DNA of 64,000 bases from Nitrososphaerota archaeon (GTDB taxonomy: Archaea; Thermoproteota; Nitrososphaeria_A; Caldarchaeales; Calditenuaceae): contig WUQR01000139.1 in NCBI GenBank assembly GCA_009889515.1, forward strand, positions 1,178,001 through 1,242,000. The letters run 5' to 3'. Position 1 is the stretch's first letter. Each line of letters opens with the position of its first letter. This document shows positions 60,834-64,000 of the stretch, piece by piece. The notes beneath the pieces are model-generated. The model saw only the letters and a list, made by a program, of their open reading frames with translations, had not been told where the DNA came from and did no database searches. The translations under genes and the position numbers were made by a program.

Positions 60834-62345
60834 TTAGACGCCTCTATGGAACATCTCTATGACTACGTAGTTTGCCAAGAGTTCAGCTATCTCAGGTGGG
60901 ACTGAGGCGAGGAGCTGGAATATTGAGCCCATCTCCTTAGGGAAGCCCTTCTCAAGCCCTAATGTTTTGATGATTTCCTCGCCGTGAGCTTCGAGGAATT
61001 TCTCAGCCTCGGTGTATAGTTTTGCAAGTGATGCTAGGTCCATCTCCGCTGGCGCAAGCAATCCAAAGACGCTGCTGAAGATGCTTAGAAGTGCATCAGC
61101 CTCTGTTGGCGGCATCTTCTTTACAGTCTCTGTGCATTCCTTTAGGTCTGAAATCATGGACTCTGCTGTCTTGTCGTGGATTGGTGTTATTGTTAGGTGG
61201 ATGCTTGGCGGGATCTTCATACTCTCAATTCCTTTTTGAGGTAGTAGGGCCCAGCCTCTTTTCGCCATCTCGTCCGAGAGTCTGAAGATGTTGAGCTCGG
61301 GTGATGTGAACGCGGCGATGACAGTGGGCTCGCCCATCACACTATAGCCCGCTTCCTTAAACCCGTTCACAATCTTCCTCCTAGCAGAGATTATCTTTCG
61401 CGCAAGCTCCATATAGCCCTCCTGCCCGAAGAACTGCAGCGTAGCCCATGCAGTGGCTAGCAGGGCCTCGGATCGTGAGGACAGGACTGCAGGATTGACG
61501 ATCGGGTATCCAGGCCAGCGGAGATTCGCGAACTGAGAGAATATTTTGGAGAACTTATTTCTGAAGAGTACTACGGAGGCTCCTATCGGTGTGTAGGCGT
61601 ATTTGTGAGGGTCTAGGGAGATGGAAGAGACACCCTCGATCCTAAAGTCAAATTCAGGCACCCTGTCGCCCAGCTCCCTCATGAATGGTAAAACAAACCC
61701 GCCTACACAGGCGTCCACGTGGAGCCATACCCCCTTATCCACCGCAATCTCTGCCAAGTCTTTTATCGGGTCTATTGTGCCGAAGGGCCAGTTGGGGGCA
61801 GAGCCTACAATCATAGCGGTGTTGTCTGTCAAAGCCTCGTTTACGGCGTTAGGATCGGCCGTGAAGGTGTCCTCATCTATTTTTACACGCTTCACCCTCA
61901 TTCCCATGTATTCGGCGGCCTTGTCGTAGCAGGGATGCCCTGTCACAGGCATAACGATCTCAGGCATCGTTAAGAACCCCTTCTTCAGAATGAAGCTGTC
62001 GCGAGCCGACTTGACCGCGAGGAAGACACTCTCCGTCCCGCCGAAAGTGAAGGTCCCTGTTACCTGATCATCCCCATGCATCAGAGAGGCCGCATAGTCG
62101 ACGATGTCCTTCTCCATCCTTATCGAGCTTGGGAACTCCGTGAAGTCGAGCATGTTTTTGAATGCAAATCTCTTAAACACCTCAAAGACAACCTCTCTCA
62201 TCTCCTCAACACCGGGTTCAAAGGCGATTGTGAAGAGCCTCCCACCGTAAGGGTCAAGGTCATCCTTTTCATACTCCCTCAACTTCTCCAAGATTTCATC
62301 CCTGCTCAACCCCTTCTTTCCCAAGACAGACCTCATAACGGTCAT
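60834..62345 (-). CDS. PLP-dependent decarboxylase/lyase, sphingosine-1-phosphate lyase-like
   Basis: A 503-residue fold type I PLP enzyme of the group II decarboxylase family. The PLP lysine is in SLDPHKYAYTPIGA, with TGTFTFGGTES, GSAPNWPFGTIDPI and WLHVDACVGGF. The order FPDSIR-like (EFPSSIRME), FGGTES and PHKYG/A suits sphingosine-1-phosphate lyase-like enzymes more than glutamate decarboxylase. A C-terminal extension of about 90 residues is helical and unlike bacterial relatives. The substrate in archaea, which have no sphingolipids, is unknown; tyrosine or aspartate decarboxylation (MfnA type) is an alternative. The start may be the ATG at 62345 or the ATG three codons in. Confidence 0.83.
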   Translation of the reverse strand: MTVMRSVLGKKGLSRDEILEKLREYEKDDLDPYGGRLFTIAFEPGVEEMREVVFEVFKRFAFKNMLDFTEFPSSIRMEKDIVDYAASLMHGDDQVTGTFTFGGTESVFLAVKSARDSFILKKGFLTMPEIVMPVTGHPCYDKAAEYMGMRVKRVKIDEDTFTADPNAVNEALTDNTAMIVGSAPNWPFGTIDPIKDLAEIAVDKGVWLHVDACVGGFVLPFMRELGDRVPEFDFRIEGVSSISLDPHKYAYTPIGASVVLFRNKFSKIFSQFANLRWPGYPIVNPAVLSSRSEALLATAWATLQFFGQEGYMELARKIISARRKIVNGFKEAGYSVMGEPTVIAAFTSPELNIFRLSDEMAKRGWALLPQKGIESMKIPPSIHLTITPIHDKTAESMISDLKECTETVKKMPPTEADALLSIFSSVFGLLAPAEMDLASLAKLYTEAEKFLEAHGEEIIKTLGLEKGFPKEMGSIFQLLASVPPEIAELLANYVVIEMFHRGV

Positions 62346-62700
62346 GAATAACGGTTGCAGATGTGTAGATAAGGCTTTATGAAGGGATGAACCCCCCGGT
62401 GCTACAGACGAGCCACCACCAATGGGAGCCTAAGAACTTGCGTAAGGGAGACGATAAACCAACTAGAGGTAAGGAGGGGATACGCCAAAGTCGACGGAAA
62501 GTTTGGTGCCGCTAGTCACCGCCTTTCTAATCGCAAACACGTTATAATATGTTGTTTTAGTGCTTGTTATAACTTGTCGGGCGAGCTAATGTATTTCTAA
62601 CAAAATATGTGTGAATATATTTACATTAAATTTTTTATTAGCGTTATATGTTTTGAGACACCGGTTAAAATCTTAGGCCTGAGTGGAATATACGCGGAAA
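62346..62700. other. 355-base intergenic region
   Basis: No gene I can name lies here. The first part (about 62380-62515) is GC-richer and contains a short open frame on the + strand beginning at an ATG at 62387 and ending at a TAG at 62513-62515, reading MNPPVLQTSHHQWEPKN and then basic. It may be a remnant of a TnpB-type gene tail or an RNA, but I cannot prove it. The second part (62540-62700) is very AT-rich, with an inverted repeat GTTATAA/TTATAAC (62541-62547 and 62567-62573) and, at 62663-62672, a GGTTAAAA TATA-like box about 32 bases before the next ATG. Confidence 0.4.
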
Positions 62701-64000
62701 ATGTCCCAGAAACCCGTTTTTAGCAGGAGGTCGTTTCTCCAAGGTCTAGCCGCGGGCGTTGTTGTAGGCGGTGCCGCTGTAGGAGGGTCTTGGGCAGTTT
62801 TTCAGCAGGTACAACCCGTCTACTGGAGGCCTCCTGAGAGATGGGATCTAGAATCTGACGTGGTTGTAGTTGGCTTTGGGGTCGCCGGCTCGGCCGCAGC
62901 CATAGAGGCTGCCACTAATGGTGCATCCGTTATTGTAATTGATAAGTCTTCGACGCCAGGAGGCAACGGCGTAATGTCTGGCGGAAACCTAGGTGTTATC
63001 AACTCATCCATCCAAAAGGAGAAAAACATGCAGACCGACCCCGCCCAATGGTATAAAGGAGTGCAGGGGTTGATGCGGGCGACTCATTGGGAACCACCTT
63101 TCCCAGACAGGGACATGAAATATGTCGAGAATGTGGGAGTAGAGGTTGGAGACTGGCTTCCCACGCTAGGGGTGGAGTACGACTCGGTAACACCTACGTC
63201 GTTAAGGACTAAGGGAGGAGGCTCAGCACTTGTTTCAGCACTACAGAAAGCCGCGAAGGAGAAGGGAGTAAGGGTTGAGACAGAGTTGAAGGTTGTACAG
63301 TTGGTTGCACGTCCAGATACAACCATGGTTATGGGCGTTGTTGGGGAGCGTAATGGGAGTAGAGTCTTCGTCAAGGCCCGTAAAGCAGTGATACTAACAA
63401 CAGGCAGTTTCTCCGCGAACAAAGACCTGCTTAAACACCTCAGCCCAGTAGGATATCACGCAGTCCCAATAACCTCGGCTGTAAGTACAGGCGACGGCCT
63501 ATTAATGGCCCAAGCCCTAGGAGCCGCGATAATAAACACATACCACATCAGCGGATTCCCCGCCATAGCAAAGATCAACTCAAGATACAGGTATAGAGGA
63601 ATATCAGCAATCTTCGTCAACGAAAAAGGATATAGATTTGTCAACGAGGGAGCCCACTTCGACATATTAAATGAGGAGATATTCTACCAGCCCGGTAGCC
63701 ACGCGTGGCTCATCACAGACAGCGAACAGGTGAAGAAAAGCACGGGAAAAGGGATAAGCACCGCTTTCTCTGAGGACCTTTCAAAAGAGATCTCCCAGGG
63801 CATCGTGATAAGGGCTGACTCGCTTGAGGCATTGGCTGAAGCGATAAAAGTTAACAAGGCAAACTTTTTGAAGACAGTAGAATCATGGAATGAATGGGCT
63901 AGGACAGACAAGAAGGATCCCGACTTTGGTAGAGTAGACACACCCGAGTTCACGTTTTCGCCGATTCAGACACCGCCGTTCTATGCGGTCGAGCTTGTGC
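62701..64000 (+). CDS. Tat-exported FAD-binding oxidoreductase, fumarate reductase/flavocytochrome c type (3' truncated)
   Basis: The frame is open from the ATG at 62701 to the window end (about 433 residues), so the C-terminus is missing. The N-terminus is a twin-arginine signal: SRRSFLQG followed by a hydrophobic Ala/Val/Gly stretch, so the folded FAD protein is exported. The FAD site is VVVVGFGVAGSAAAIEAA and STPGGNGVMSGG. Later, AIFVNEKGYRFVNEGAHFD matches the FAD-binding 2 family (fumarate reductase, flavocytochrome c, urocanate reductase, ketosteroid dehydrogenases). The substrate is unknown; possibly an external terminal acceptor. It has its own promoter region and is not part of an operon upstream. 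Confidence 0.88.
   Translation, partial: MSQKPVFSRRSFLQGLAAGVVVGGAAVGGSWAVFQQVQPVYWRPPERWDLESDVVVVGFGVAGSAAAIEAATNGASVIVIDKSSTPGGNGVMSGGNLGVINSSIQKEKNMQTDPAQWYKGVQGLMRATHWEPPFPDRDMKYVENVGVEVGDWLPTLGVEYDSVTPTSLRTKGGGSALVSALQKAAKEKGVRVETELKVVQLVARPDTTMVMGVVGERNGSRVFVKARKAVILTTGSFSANKDLLKHLSPVGYHAVPITSAVSTGDGLLMAQALGAAIINTYHISGFPAIAKINSRYRYRGISAIFVNEKGYRFVNEGAHFDILNEEIFYQPGSHAWLITDSEQVKKSTGKGISTAFSEDLSKEISQGIVIRADSLEALAEAIKVNKANFLKTVESWNEWARTDKKDPDFGRVDTPEFTFSPIQTPPFYAVELV

Noticed and set aside
1-64000. CRISPR arrays, IS elements, rRNA
   Set aside because: No regularly spaced repeats, no transposase open frame and no conserved rRNA sequence were seen; the possible TnpB tail at 62380-62515 is too short to call.

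Overview
The window is archaeal and almost certainly comes from a thermophilic member of the Thermoproteota (TACK) branch. Evidence is topoisomerase VI subunit A, Orc1/Cdc6, RFC small and large subunits, Alba, Gar1, SRP19, ribosomal S8e and S26e, Rio1, archaeal EF-2, TATA boxes about 26-35 bases before start codons, and many GTG/TTG starts. S26e, a LacS-type glycosidase and a Crenarchaeota-like EF-2 point away from Euryarchaeota. CO-dehydrogenase maturation genes and aerobic-type respiratory parts would fit an Aigarchaeota/Caldiarchaeum-like organism, but that placement is inference. I see no rRNA, tRNA, CRISPR array or intact insertion sequence.

Layout. 1-3.2 kb: 3' end of a complex I/Mrp-type membrane subunit, top6A, a phosphoesterase and a SWIM-zinc protein. 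3.2-8.6 kb: LacS-type beta-glycosidase, a small protein, then a replication block (orc1/cdc6 facing rfcL-rfcS). 8.7-16.3 kb: two metallo-beta-lactamase-fold enzymes (one RNase Z), a GltB-like FMN protein, an AsnRS-like asparagine synthetase, tRNA G10 methylase plus PRPP synthase, a dual-specificity phosphatase and S26e. 16.4-24.6 kb: HtpX, nicotinate phosphoribosyltransferase, fumarase, and a coxG / coxD-coxE-moeA cluster for molybdenum enzyme maturation. 24.6-27.2 kb: gar1-srp19-rps8e, rio1, nitrilase. 27.3-32.6 kb: aminotransferase, a methionine-rich membrane/DUF411 operon with a membrane-bound winged-helix protein, YciI and pyrD. 32.6-37.2 kb: DUF2070, alba, GT39-type glycosyltransferase, rtcA. 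37.2-42.1 kb: two ABC-2 exporters that converge, one led by a PadR regulator. 42.1-51.5 kb: EF-2, an Ldh_2 dehydrogenase, a very large SF2 helicase, a UbiE-like methylase, an HTH protein and Hsp20. 51.5-54.6 kb: PAC2 protein and a two-subunit heme-copper oxidoreductase. 54.7-60.8 kb: ADP-forming acyl-CoA synthetase divergent from a 2-oxoacid:ferredoxin oxidoreductase, then a V4R-like protein. 60.8-64 kb: S1P-lyase-like PLP enzyme and a Tat-exported FAD enzyme cut by the window end.

The genes describe a compact genome: neighbours often overlap by 4 bases, and convergent genes overlap by up to 50. Metabolically the window suggests a heterotroph or mixotroph that oxidises 2-oxoacids through ferredoxin, gains ATP through ADP-forming acyl-CoA synthetase, and has a respiratory chain.

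The most unusual item is the heme-copper enzyme at 52386-54568. Its catalytic subunit has Asp residues where the first CuB histidine and the helix VI tyrosine should be, and it also lacks the C-type helix VII tyrosine. Its subunit II has Ser in place of both CuA cysteines. It is therefore unlikely to be a cytochrome c:O2 reductase and is a candidate nitric-oxide-reductase-type or otherwise novel enzyme. Second is the methionine-rich putative copper-handling operon at 29129-30755.
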